Assembly: GCA_910586215.1 (NCBI GenBank)
Contig: CAJUGH010000010.1
Coordinates: 9,403-73,402, forward strand
DNA length: 64,000 nt
Source of the DNA: an uncultured Acetatifactor sp.
GTDB taxonomy: Bacteria; Bacillota; Clostridia; Lachnospirales; Lachnospiraceae
Reading direction: 5' to 3'
The position numbers and the translations under genes are program-made. The notes beneath the pieces were generated by a model that worked only from the letters and a program-made list of their open reading frames with translations, made no database searches and was not told where the DNA came from. Of the stretch, positions 36,082 to 44,158 are shown piece after piece (the first letter of the stretch is position 1; every line of letters begins with the position of its first letter).

Positions 36082-38265
36082 ATGATGACAATGGAAAGAG
36101 AACGGGCCACACAGAAGCTGGAACTGTACTACAACCAACCGGCCACTGTCTGGGAGGAAACTCTCCCCATCGGCAATGGCAGGCTGGGAGGCATGATATG
36201 GGGAGGCGTATCCAGGGAGAGGATCGGACTGAACGAGGAATCCCTCATCAGCGGGTATGAGCGGGAGAAGGACAATCCCCACGCCTTTGAGAGTCTGGGG
36301 AAGGTGCGGAAACTGGTCTTCGCCGGTGAGAATGGGGCGGCTGAACGGCTGATCCAGGAGCATATGCTGGGGGAGTATAATGAGTCCTATCTGCCCCTGG
36401 GCAACTTGAATCTGGTCTATGGGAACCTGTCCCCGGATAAGGTGAAGCATTATGAGCGCAGGCTGCATCTGGAGGAGGCTGTGGCCACTGTGGATTTTGA
36501 CGTGGAAGGTATCCATTATCACAGGGAGGCATTTGCCTCCTATCCGGGAAATGCCATTTTCCTGCTGCTGGAGGCAGACAGGCCGGTGATGGAGGTGGAC
36601 ATATCCCTGGAATCAGAACTGCGCTGCCAGGTTACGGAGGAAAAAGGGGGCCTTAGGTTCACCGGGCGGTGTCCGGAGCACCTGGATCCTTCCTATGTGA
36701 GAAAAGGGGAGGAGGCTGTGGTCTGGGGCTACCGGGGGAAAAGCTTCCAGGGCAGGATCCGGATGGTAGATACAGACGGGATCCTGCAGACAGGCCAGGG
36801 GGTACTCCGGGTCGGGAAGGCATCCCGGATCATACTGGTGCTGGAGGTATATACCCCCGCGAACCTGGAAGGGGAGTACGCCGCATGGAAGGCGGAACAT
36901 ATCCGGGACTACCAGCAGATCTACAGGAAGGTGGAACTGTACCTGGGTCCCCAGAAGGAGGATCCCACGGATATCCGCCTGCAGAAGCTGCGGGAGGGAG
37001 AGGAGGACAATGGTTTGTTTGCCCTCTATTTCCAGTTTGGCAGGTATCTGATGATCGCCTCTTCCAGGGAAGGGAGTCTTCCGGCTAATTTACAGGGGAT
37101 CTGGAGTTGGAAGTTCCAGGCACCCTGGAGTTGTAACTGGACCACGAATATCAATCTGGAGATGAATTACTGGCCAGCCCTAAGCTGCGGCCTGGAGGCA
37201 TGCATGGAGCCATATTTCCGCTTCGTGAAGAAGCTGGCAGAGAAGGGGAAGAAGACAGCCAGGGTCCATTACCATTGCAGAGGGACAGTACATCATCACA
37301 ATGCAGACGGGTGGTATGCTACCAACCCGGTGGGAATCGGTTATGGTGAAGAAACAGGGAGGGATGGCTGTGTCTGCTGGTCCATGTGGCCCATGGGCAT
37401 GGCCTGGCTGGTCCAGGAATTCTACAATTACTACCAGTATACCGGGGACCAGGAATTCCTGCGCCGGGAAGCATATCCCCTGCTCCGGGATACGGCCCTG
37501 TTCCTGGTGGACTGGCTGGTACCTTATGAGGGAAAGTATGTCACCTGCCCCTCCACTTCCCCGGAGAACAAATTTTATGACGCGGAGGGGAATCCCTGTG
37601 CAGTCACCATGGCTTCTGCCATGGACCTGGAACTGACCCAGGAGGTGTTCGGCCGGTATCTGTCTACCTGCCAGATCCTGGGGATCCAGGAGCCTTTCAT
37701 GGAGGAGGTGAAGGAGCGTCTGGGGAAACTCTGGCCGGTCCAGATCGGCAGCTACGGTCAGATCCTGGAATGGTTCCAGGAATATGAGGAGGTGGAACCG
37801 GGGCACAGGCATCTGTCCCATCTGTACGGCCTGTACCCCTCGGATCTCTGGGCAGGGGATCCCGCCATGGAAGAGGCGGTGCGGATCTCCCTGAAGCACC
37901 GTCTGGAAAACGGCGGGGGCTATACGGGCTGGAGCTGCGCCTGGATCATCAATCTTATGGCAGTACTGGGGGATGGGGAAGGGGCCTGGGAGTACCTGCA
38001 TACATTGCTGACCAGGTCCACGTATCCCAACCTGTGGGATGCCCACGAACCCTTCCAGATAGACGGGAATTTCGGCGGCATCGCCGGCATGGCCAATATG
38101 CTGGTGCAGGACCGGGGCGGGGAACTGAAGCTTCTGCCGGCTCTGCCAGGGCAGTTTTCCGAAGGGTATGTGAGAGGACTGCGCCTTACGGGAAACAGGG
38201 AACTGTCCATGACCTGGGAAAAGGGTGTGGTGGTGGAATCAGAGATCCGCAGGCTGGACGGATGA
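36082..38265 (+). CDS. GH95-family glycosidase (alpha-L-fucosidase/galactosidase type)
   Basis: Protein of 727 residues, no signal peptide. N-terminal GH95 domain with LPIGNGRLGGMIWGG and LNEESLISG. Catalytic barrel landmarks: SLPANLQGIWSWKFQAPWSC, TTNINLEMNYW (both Asn of the base pair present), CPSTSPENKF (acid Glu region), LSHLYGLYPSD, and QIDGNFGGIAGMANML with the Asp that activates the base. It looks fully active by motif. A GGAGAC site precedes the start; ATG 36082, 36085 and 36091 are all possible. A paralogue lies 3 kb upstream in the lpl operon; the two differ strongly in length and active-site residues. Confidence 0.92.
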   Translation: MMTMERERATQKLELYYNQPATVWEETLPIGNGRLGGMIWGGVSRERIGLNEESLISGYEREKDNPHAFESLGKVRKLVFAGENGAAERLIQEHMLGEYNESYLPLGNLNLVYGNLSPDKVKHYERRLHLEEAVATVDFDVEGIHYHREAFASYPGNAIFLLLEADRPVMEVDISLESELRCQVTEEKGGLRFTGRCPEHLDPSYVRKGEEAVVWGYRGKSFQGRIRMVDTDGILQTGQGVLRVGKASRIILVLEVYTPANLEGEYAAWKAEHIRDYQQIYRKVELYLGPQKEDPTDIRLQKLREGEEDNGLFALYFQFGRYLMIASSREGSLPANLQGIWSWKFQAPWSCNWTTNINLEMNYWPALSCGLEACMEPYFRFVKKLAEKGKKTARVHYHCRGTVHHHNADGWYATNPVGIGYGEETGRDGCVCWSMWPMGMAWLVQEFYNYYQYTGDQEFLRREAYPLLRDTALFLVDWLVPYEGKYVTCPSTSPENKFYDAEGNPCAVTMASAMDLELTQEVFGRYLSTCQILGIQEPFMEEVKERLGKLWPVQIGSYGQILEWFQEYEEVEPGHRHLSHLYGLYPSDLWAGDPAMEEAVRISLKHRLENGGGYTGWSCAWIINLMAVLGDGEGAWEYLHTLLTRSTYPNLWDAHEPFQIDGNFGGIAGMANMLVQDRGGELKLLPALPGQFSEGYVRGLRLTGNRELSMTWEKGVVVESEIRRLDG

Positions 38266-38506
38266 AGGCTCGCAAGATGGCAAGGCGGTGGTCCATAACC
38301 TCTGGGGCGCAATTCTGACTTTGTAGGAGGGGGTGTCTGAACTGTTACAGGGATACCGCAGATACCGCGGTGGCAGCAAATTTTTCCAGGATCCCCTTCA
38401 TTTATGTCCGGAAATGACGATATACTATATGATACCAGACAGGTCTGTGATGCATAGTTGCGGGCGTTTTGCTTTGCAGAGAGGTTGATTACAAGGAGGT
38501 AATGGT

Positions 38507-39295
38507 ATGGGGATGTTGGAAAAGCAGGATTGTTCCTTTCTGTTTTCCAGTCTGGGCAGCGGAGCTGCCAATGTGGCAGGCAGTAATTTCCTGACAGATT
38601 ATGCGAGTATTAAGAATGGCAGTTATGGAAAGCTGATGAAGGCCTATTACAATGAGACAGGAAGCGATTCCGTGAAGAGCACAGCGAAGGGCAGCAGGAC
38701 AGAACAGAAGTCCGGTCGGAAGGCGGAGAAGCTATCCAGCAAGGAGTCCAAAGCCTATGCCCAGGTGCAGACTACCACGGATGCCCTGAAGGATTCGGCT
38801 GATGCCCTGCTGGCAGGAGGTTCCAAGTCCCTGTTTGCCATGAAGGATATCACTACCAGGAATGAGGATGGCACAGAGACCACGGTGAAGGGCTACGATA
38901 CGGAGGCCATCTATAAGGCTGTGAACAGCTTCGTGACGAATTACAATGCCGTAGTGAAGGCTGTGGATGAAGTGGACGGCAATACCGTTACAGGCAGGGC
39001 TAAGCGTATGGTAAACGATTCTGCCACCAACTTGAAGTCCCTTCTGAAAGTGGGGATTACCATAGGGGCAGATAATACCCTGTCCATAGACAAGGAGACT
39101 TTCCTAAAGGCAGATATGTCCCGGGTGAAGAGCCTGTTCCATGACATAGGCTCTTACGGATACCGGGTATCTGCCCAGGCTGCTATGATCAATTATGGGG
39201 CAGACAGGGAACTGGAACGGGGAAGTTCCTATACCACCAAGGGAGCCTACAACACGAATTTTGGCAACGGGAATCTGTTTAACGGTTATTTCTAA
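38507..39295 (+). CDS. FliD C-terminal-like (flagellar cap-related) protein
   Basis: A 262-residue protein without a signal peptide. Its C-terminal two thirds resemble the end of flagellar hook-associated protein 2: FVTNYNAVVKAV, LKSLLKVGITIGADNTLSID and FLKADMSRVKSLFHDIGSYG, then AQAAMI. The first 100 residues are Ser/Lys/Gly-rich and unlike FliD. AAGGAGGT precedes the start. No flagellar genes are in the window. It is shorter than true FliD (usually over 400 residues), so it is more likely a derived family in Lachnospiraceae than a working cap. Confidence 0.65.
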   Translation: MGMLEKQDCSFLFSSLGSGAANVAGSNFLTDYASIKNGSYGKLMKAYYNETGSDSVKSTAKGSRTEQKSGRKAEKLSSKESKAYAQVQTTTDALKDSADALLAGGSKSLFAMKDITTRNEDGTETTVKGYDTEAIYKAVNSFVTNYNAVVKAVDEVDGNTVTGRAKRMVNDSATNLKSLLKVGITIGADNTLSIDKETFLKADMSRVKSLFHDIGSYGYRVSAQAAMINYGADRELERGSSYTTKGAYNTNFGNGNLFNGYF

Positions 39296-39517
39296 CAACA
39301 GTTCGCGGAATGGAGGGGCATGGCGTAGTTGGGTACCCGCAGGCGAAAGTAGTGAGAAATGGCTTGAAATCAAACATTTTTGAGGTTTTGCGGGGTTCAT
39401 CACAGTGGTTGGTGGATCCCGCTTTTTCGCGCTTTATATGTCACTTATAAGATGATAACTTGGTGGGACTTCGTAGTAAATAGTGCTGGAATAAGCAGAA
39501 AAAAGCTGAGGGTTATC

Positions 39518-40834
39518 ATGATTTATATCGCAGACAATATATCGAATTATTTGATATATCTTTTTATCATTCATTTTGGGTTTAGGTTAAAACCAAGAAA
39601 AAACAAACTTTTTATTGGTGCATCGGTTTTAACTATGCTGACTGCTGGGGGGTACAACGCATATTTTGATATAAACTCTCCGATTGTCTATCTAATTTGG
39701 AGTGTGCTTTCCATATGCTTATTTTTTGAAGACAGATTGCGCCATCTGTTTATATTAAGTGCGGCCCTTATGTATTTCACGGGAATCATTGATACGTTCA
39801 GTGTCATGCTGATCCAGGTTGTTTTAATAGGTGGAGGGGTCAGCGGCACGGATATAACATGGTGGATGGAGCCTGCTTATCTGCTCTCTTTTTTAGTATA
39901 TTTTTTGGTATATTTGCGGCTCTTCAAGAAAAATGAGGTTTATTTATGCGATATAAAATTTAAGTACAAGTTTGCGCTTTTGATACAGGGAAGTATTTTC
40001 CAGATGTTTTATAATTTTGTTTTTGTTTTTTTCGAGGAAAACCATACAATGTATGGCCTGGATGCCTATGCAGTATTTTTTATCAGCATAGTGGGGGCGC
40101 TTTATTCCATTTTTCTTACGCTTAGTTTTGCCATAAAGAATATTCTGTCAGACAGGCAGAACAGGGAACTGCAATCTTTTATGTATATGCAGAAACAGCA
40201 GTTCGATTATCAGTTACAGCAGTCAGAGTCTATGCGGCGTTTTAAACATGATCTGGTAAATCATATGGGCATCCTTAGGGAACTGGCAAATCAAAAAAAG
40301 ATAGAAGAAGTCAAAGAGTATATAGATACCATTTGGGATATACAGGATGAGTTTAATCTAAAGATCCACACAGGGGACAGTCTGCTTGATGTTATCGTGA
40401 ATTATTATTTCTATCTGGCAGAAAAGGAAAATATAGATTTTACCGTGACAGGGAGGCTGGCCAGGAGAACAGGTCTTGAGATGTTTGATCTTACAACACT
40501 GATGGGAAATATCTTACAGAATGCCATGGAAGCAGCCGTACAAACGGCCATTCCTAAAATCCGGGTTGAACTGATAGAACATAGAAAAGAAATTTTTATT
40601 GTGGTCAGCAATAGTGTGGGTAAAAAAATGAATACCCCGAAAGGCTTTCCGGTGACATCAAAAGCGGATACGGCGAATCATGGATATGGTCTGAAAAATA
40701 TTGTGGCAGTGGTTCACAAGTATCATGGGGAATATTATATGGAGTCCATAGTGGAAAATGGAGAAGCAATGTTTCAAATGGGTATTGCTATCCCTAAGGA
40801 TGGTATTTTAAAGAATAGTATTCCAGAGGATTAG
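39518..40834 (+). CDS. GHKL-type sensor histidine kinase of the A+T-rich islet
   Basis: AgrC-like kinase of 438 residues with six or seven hydrophobic segments in the first 210 residues. A linker (YMQKQQFDYQLQQSESMRRF) leads to the H-box KHDLVNHMGILRE; N-box MGNILQNAMEAAV; G-box HGYGLKNIVAVVHKYHG. The start follows GAGGG; an upstream in-frame extension to 39380 has no support. Codon choice is visibly more A/T-rich than in the flanking genes. It is followed after 11 bp by a LytTR regulator. No AgrB/AgrD-type peptide genes are visible, so the signal is unknown. Confidence 0.9.
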   Translation: MIYIADNISNYLIYLFIIHFGFRLKPRKNKLFIGASVLTMLTAGGYNAYFDINSPIVYLIWSVLSICLFFEDRLRHLFILSAALMYFTGIIDTFSVMLIQVVLIGGGVSGTDITWWMEPAYLLSFLVYFLVYLRLFKKNEVYLCDIKFKYKFALLIQGSIFQMFYNFVFVFFEENHTMYGLDAYAVFFISIVGALYSIFLTLSFAIKNILSDRQNRELQSFMYMQKQQFDYQLQQSESMRRFKHDLVNHMGILRELANQKKIEEVKEYIDTIWDIQDEFNLKIHTGDSLLDVIVNYYFYLAEKENIDFTVTGRLARRTGLEMFDLTTLMGNILQNAMEAAVQTAIPKIRVELIEHRKEIFIVVSNSVGKKMNTPKGFPVTSKADTANHGYGLKNIVAVVHKYHGEYYMESIVENGEAMFQMGIAIPKDGILKNSIPED

Positions 40835-40845
40835 GAGAGCAGGAT

Positions 40846-41550
40846 ATGAGAATATGCATAGTGGAAGATGAAGCGGTGTGGAGGGATAAGATAAGGGCTG
40901 TCATTGAAGAATATTGCATGGAAAAAAATATCTCAGCCCATATCATTGCATATGACAGAGGAAGAGATTTTATGGAAAATGCAGATGTGGATGTATTGTT
41001 TCTGGACATTGAACTTGCAGAGGGCGAAGACGGTTTTAAGATAGCAAAAAAATTGTTGGATTCCGGGAGTCCGTGCAAGGTATGCTTTTTAACCTCGCAT
41101 ACGGAAATGGCAAGGCAGGGATACAAGGTGAATGCCTTCAGATACATCGACAAGAAGCACTTGGAAGAAATCAGAGAGGCACTTACATTTTTCTTTAAAA
41201 CAAAAATTCAGGAGAGATTCATTTATTGTAATGATACTGCCGGGATTCGGATTCAGATAAACCTAAGTGAACTCCTGCTTGTGGAGACCAGTGGAAGAAA
41301 ATTAAGATACCTCATGCTTGACGGCAGTGCGTATTTGTGTGAAGGACGGATATCTGAAACAGCGCAGAACCTGTCCCCGTTTGGCTTCTTTTATGTGCAG
41401 CGGTCGTATATTGTCAATTTAAAATATATTGAGAGTGTAAACAGCCGTGAGATCATGCTCTGTAATGGGTTAAAGATAGCAGTTGGCAGGGTTCATGGCA
41501 GGGAGTTTAAGAAGGAGTTTTTTAAATGGAGAATGTTGTTTGAGGACTAA
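40846..41550 (+). CDS. LytTR-family response regulator of the A+T-rich islet
   Basis: Regulator of 234 residues. Receiver with VEDEAVW pocket and phosphoacceptor in DVLFLDIELAEGEDGF, then YIDKKHL; C-terminal LytTR domain with ELLLVETSGRKLRYLMLDG and FYVQRSYIVNLKYIESVN. GGAGAGCAGG precedes ATG. It lies in an operon with the GHKL kinase. The DNA right after its stop carries three phased direct repeats, the arrangement LytTR domains bind, in front of a lipoprotein gene; this suggests a closed circuit. Confidence 0.92.
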   Translation: MRICIVEDEAVWRDKIRAVIEEYCMEKNISAHIIAYDRGRDFMENADVDVLFLDIELAEGEDGFKIAKKLLDSGSPCKVCFLTSHTEMARQGYKVNAFRYIDKKHLEEIREALTFFFKTKIQERFIYCNDTAGIRIQINLSELLLVETSGRKLRYLMLDGSAYLCEGRISETAQNLSPFGFFYVQRSYIVNLKYIESVNSREIMLCNGLKIAVGRVHGREFKKEFFKWRMLFED

Positions 41551-41552
41551 TC

Positions 41553-41622
41553 TGTGTCGTTTGTGCAAAAAATGTGTCATTTATACAGATAGTATGTTAT
41601 TTTTCCCGCAGTGTGGTATAAA
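41553..41622 (+). promoter_or_regulatory. three 20-bp-phased direct repeats and -10 element: predicted LytTR operator/promoter
   Basis: TGTGTCGTTT at 41553, TGTGTCATTT at 41573 and TATGTTATTT at 41593 start exactly 20 bp apart, so they lie on one face of the helix. TATAAA at 41617-41622 would be the -10, and the third repeat covers the -35 position, where no good -35 hexamer exists. A weaker relative AATGTTGTTT is at 41532 inside the regulator gene. This is the build of an activator-dependent promoter. Confidence 0.7.
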
Positions 41623-41721
41623 TAAAACGTCATGACAGAAAAGCAGGTATCATGTAATTATGGCACAGAAAGTTGCATTCAACAGGCTTGGGATGCGGTG
41701 CAGAAATGAGGAAAGTGAATT

Positions 41722-42501
41722 ATGAAAAAATTGAAAATGGCGATGGCTATAGGAGTAATCATGCTTATGCTTTCAGCATGCGGACAGGCTAAGAATCCGA
41801 AAGGGACTCAGGCAGACGTAACAGGCGGTGTCGCCGAAATCAGTGACGGTACAAAGGAGGTTCAGGAAACACAGAATGATGAGACGGCAGGATCTGTCAA
41901 TAGGAATCCCAAAGCATCAGATGTCTCTGCAAATCAGCAGGAAAACAGTACACAGACAGTTGAAAAGGCAGATATGGAGAGGACAGCAGAGGAATTGTTG
42001 GATTCATTTATCGATGGCTCGATAAGTGCAGTTGCCTCCACGGATTTGACATCGACATTTTATATTTCTGATTTAGATATGGACGCTGAAGAAGGGGACT
42101 CCTTTTCTGTTGGAGAGAAAGTAGATCTTGACAATGATGGAGAGAACGAACTGATTGTTAACGGCCCTTATGGCGGTATATACTTTGACGCACGTGATAA
42201 CAAGGTATATGAATTTGCTGTAGCAGAAGGTACTGCCCTGGTTCTTTCTTATACTTATTATAACGGAGCGGTATGGATTATGTATAGCAACAAGTCGAGC
42301 GCAGGATTTGAGTATTATCATATGGAAAAATATGAAGGAGCCGATAATTTAGTTGCAGAAATGTATTTCGGAGAGGAACTTGTTGACCCGGATAATGCAG
42401 AGGCTGGATTGAAATACACATTGAATGGAACGGAAATTTCATGCGATGAATATACAGAATTATGTAGCAAAATTTTCGCTGCTGAAGTATATACAAACTA
42501 A
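41722..42501 (+). CDS. lipoprotein with an EF-hand-like Asp repeat
   Basis: A 259-residue lipoprotein: signal peptide MKKLKMAMAIGVIMLMLSAC with lipobox LSAC, then a Thr/Gln/Asn/Glu-rich linker to about residue 90. The globular part contains VDLDNDGENELIVNGPYGGI, a DxDxDG calcium-loop-like motif, and a beta-rich end (YYHMEKYEGADNLVAEMYFG). GAGGAAAG precedes the start. No named family recognised. It lies behind the predicted LytTR promoter, making it the probable output of the adjacent two-component system. A 21-codon frame (41660-41725) ends overlapping its start codon and might be a leader. Confidence 0.82.
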   Translation: MKKLKMAMAIGVIMLMLSACGQAKNPKGTQADVTGGVAEISDGTKEVQETQNDETAGSVNRNPKASDVSANQQENSTQTVEKADMERTAEELLDSFIDGSISAVASTDLTSTFYISDLDMDAEEGDSFSVGEKVDLDNDGENELIVNGPYGGIYFDARDNKVYEFAVAEGTALVLSYTYYNGAVWIMYSNKSSAGFEYYHMEKYEGADNLVAEMYFGEELVDPDNAEAGLKYTLNGTEISCDEYTELCSKIFAAEVYTN

Positions 42502-42962
42502 CGGTAAAGCTTTATGTTCTGGCAATCGGCGCTCCAACCTGTTGGACAGTTCCATCCATGCATGTGTGAGGGTGGTGTGGAAAAGTTCCGGGCGGGATTT
42601 CAAATATTGTTTGGAATAGAAGGTAAGGTCAGAATTTTTACTGTATTCATATTCTATGCCAATATAGCACATCCCTTTCGGACAGCACTAGTTTCCTGCA
42701 ATCCATCTAATACCCATTTTTTGGCAACGCCATTCAATAGGCATAGCTTTACAGCCAACCCATATTTCTCTGACATGGTTGCAAAAGAAGAATCGGGAAC
42801 TTGAAATGCCTTCTGTAATTTTGTGCTAAGATATTTGGAGATAGAATTTTAAATGATTACCTTTTTGTGGGATATTGATTTACGCTGTTGATGGGCTGGA
42901 TTAACAGGATGCAAGCTCTTTTTGTATGTGCTTTCATTGTAGCAGATTCCCACCTTTCCGGT
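42502..42962. other. A+T-rich gap without a supportable gene
   Basis: About 460 bp between the islet lipoprotein and the MntA remnant. Open frames of 64-96 codons exist on both strands. On the minus strand two adjacent stretches (AVKLCLLNGVAKKWVLDGLQ and, in another frame, SDLTFYSKQYLKSRPELFHT) look protein-like and may be the debris of one gene, but I cannot assign them. Confidence 0.5.
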
Positions 42963-43081
42963 ATGCGCCAGATGTTTCAAGAGGCACTGGATTTTTCGGT
43001 TGATATAGTACCACGACGGGAATTACGGATGACTTTAGGAAAGAAATAGCCGGAACGGAGATATTATTGTATGAAGAGTAA
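42963..43081 (+). pseudogene. MntA-type nucleotidyltransferase antitoxin, frameshifted C-terminal remnant
   Basis: Reading from ATG 42963 gives MRQMFQEALDFSVDIVPRRE then LRMTLGKK and a stop; shifting frame at about 43032 continues FRKEIAGTEILLYEE and ends at TAA 43079-43081. Together these match the end of MNT-domain nucleotidyltransferases, which close with V-D-[IL]-V and an IxxxxxxLYE tail. The stop overlaps the hepT start (ATGAAGAGTAA), as in intact mntA-hepT pairs. The N-terminal GSx10DxD catalytic part is absent, so the gene is dead. Confidence 0.55.
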
Positions 43082-43361
43082 AGATGTAATTATCCTCAAA
43101 AAGATCTTGGACTATTGCAGGCAGTTAGATGAAGCATGTGATATGTTTGATAATGATTACAATAACTTTTTGAGCAATTCGGTTTTTCAAAATGCCTGCT
43201 GTATGTGTATTTTGCAGATAGGGGAGTTATGCAAAGTAATATCAGAGGAATTGAGAATGCAGGAAAAAGTTGTTCCTTGGAAAGAATGGTGTGGAATTAG
43301 GATGCAGGATGCAGGGAAGACGTATAATATTACGTCTGTCCGGGCATCTTGTTTTTTATGA
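43071..43361 (+). pseudogene. HepT-like (DUF86) ribonuclease toxin, truncated
   Basis: The first 75 codons match HepT toxins: ILKKILDYCRQLDEACDMFD, LQIGELCKVISEELRM and VVPWKEWCGIR. HepT needs an R-x4-H-x-Y motif directly after this point; here the frame turns into unrelated MQDAGKTYN and stops, so the catalytic His and Tyr are lost. With the broken antitoxin it is an inactivated MntA-HepT module. The lost 3' end coincides with the boundary of the A+T-rich islet. An AGACGTA/TACGTCT hairpin (43318-43337) sits near the end. Confidence 0.75.
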
Positions 43362-43891
43362 AGAAAAAGCGGGATTTTGATTACTATGTGTTATTGTTTT
43401 TCTGCCTGGCCTTTACGGGATGGCTCTGGGAGGTGCTGCTTTTTTGGCTGACAGACCATGCCTTTATCAACCGGGGGGTATACAGGGGACCATACCTTCC
43501 CATCTACGGGGTGGGAGGGGTATTGCTGTGCTTTCTGCTTCGAAGGTACCGCAGGAGGCCCTTCCTGGTGTTTGTGCTGTCCATGGCTGTCTGCTCCGTG
43601 CTGGAGTACCTGACCAGCTATCTGCTGGAGGTCCGCTGGGGGATCCGGTGGTGGGATTACAGCGGTCATGCCTTGCATGTCAATGGCAGAATCTGCCTGG
43701 CCGGGTCAGTGGTCTTCGGCCTGGGCGGGACGGCCCTGGTCTGCCTGCTGCTGCCTGCGTATGACAGGCTGTATGGGAAGCTGCCGGGGAAATGGCGGAT
43801 CGCCCTAAGTATTGTGCTGCTCCTTCTGTTCGTGGCAGATGCCACTTATTGTACCATGTTCCCCAATACCGGACAGGGGATTACATTTTAA
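43358..43891 (+). CDS. CmpB-like putative ABC-transporter type IV membrane protein
   Basis: Membrane protein of 177 residues with five or six hydrophobic segments, matching the PF06541-type family (putative ABC transporter type IV, CmpB-like): FTGWLWEVLLFWLTDHAFIN, RGVYRGPYLPIYGVGG, SVLEYLTSYLLEVRWGIRWW and DYSGHALHVNGRICL. Function of the family is not established. No ribosome binding site is seen: the bases before ATG are TTGTTTTTT. Since the islet ends exactly here, its original upstream region may have been replaced. Start could also be TTG-type nearby, but not clearly. Confidence 0.78.
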   Translation: MKKKRDFDYYVLLFFCLAFTGWLWEVLLFWLTDHAFINRGVYRGPYLPIYGVGGVLLCFLLRRYRRRPFLVFVLSMAVCSVLEYLTSYLLEVRWGIRWWDYSGHALHVNGRICLAGSVVFGLGGTALVCLLLPAYDRLYGKLPGKWRIALSIVLLLLFVADATYCTMFPNTGQGITF

Positions 43892-43904
43892 TCCGGTATA
43901 GATA

Positions 43905-44026
43905 GTAACGGTTCAGCCTGCGCCAAAGTGGGCGCATTCTGCTCAATTCATGACAGTAGAATGCCTGCATTCTACTGTATGTGTGCATCATGTTACTTTG
44001 GGCGGCAGGGCCGTGAAAAGTAACAA
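43905..44026. repeat. complex inverted-repeat element in spacer
   Basis: Contains TGCGCC/GGCGCA (43918-43935), ACAGTAGAATGC/GCATTCTACTGT (43953-43978, perfect 12 bp, 2-base gap) and GTTACTTT/AAAGTAAC (43992-44024) enclosing GGCGGCAGGGCCGT. No gene lies in this 267-bp spacer. The last part has a looser relative at 50004-50026. Confidence 0.65.
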
Positions 44027-44158
44027 TCTGAGAAGACCAGGGAAATATTGACGAGAAGTTATTTGTATCGTACAATACAAGTATGGAAAATGGATATGGA
44101 TAAGGTGGCAGATGGGAAAGCATGCCAGTATCCTTATGGAGATAAGGGGTAGATACAT

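Noticed and set aside
42460..42804. Overlapping small frames on both strands after the islet lipoprotein
   Set aside because: Neither has a ribosome binding site or known motif. Protein-like stretches on the minus strand are in different frames, so at best a remnant.
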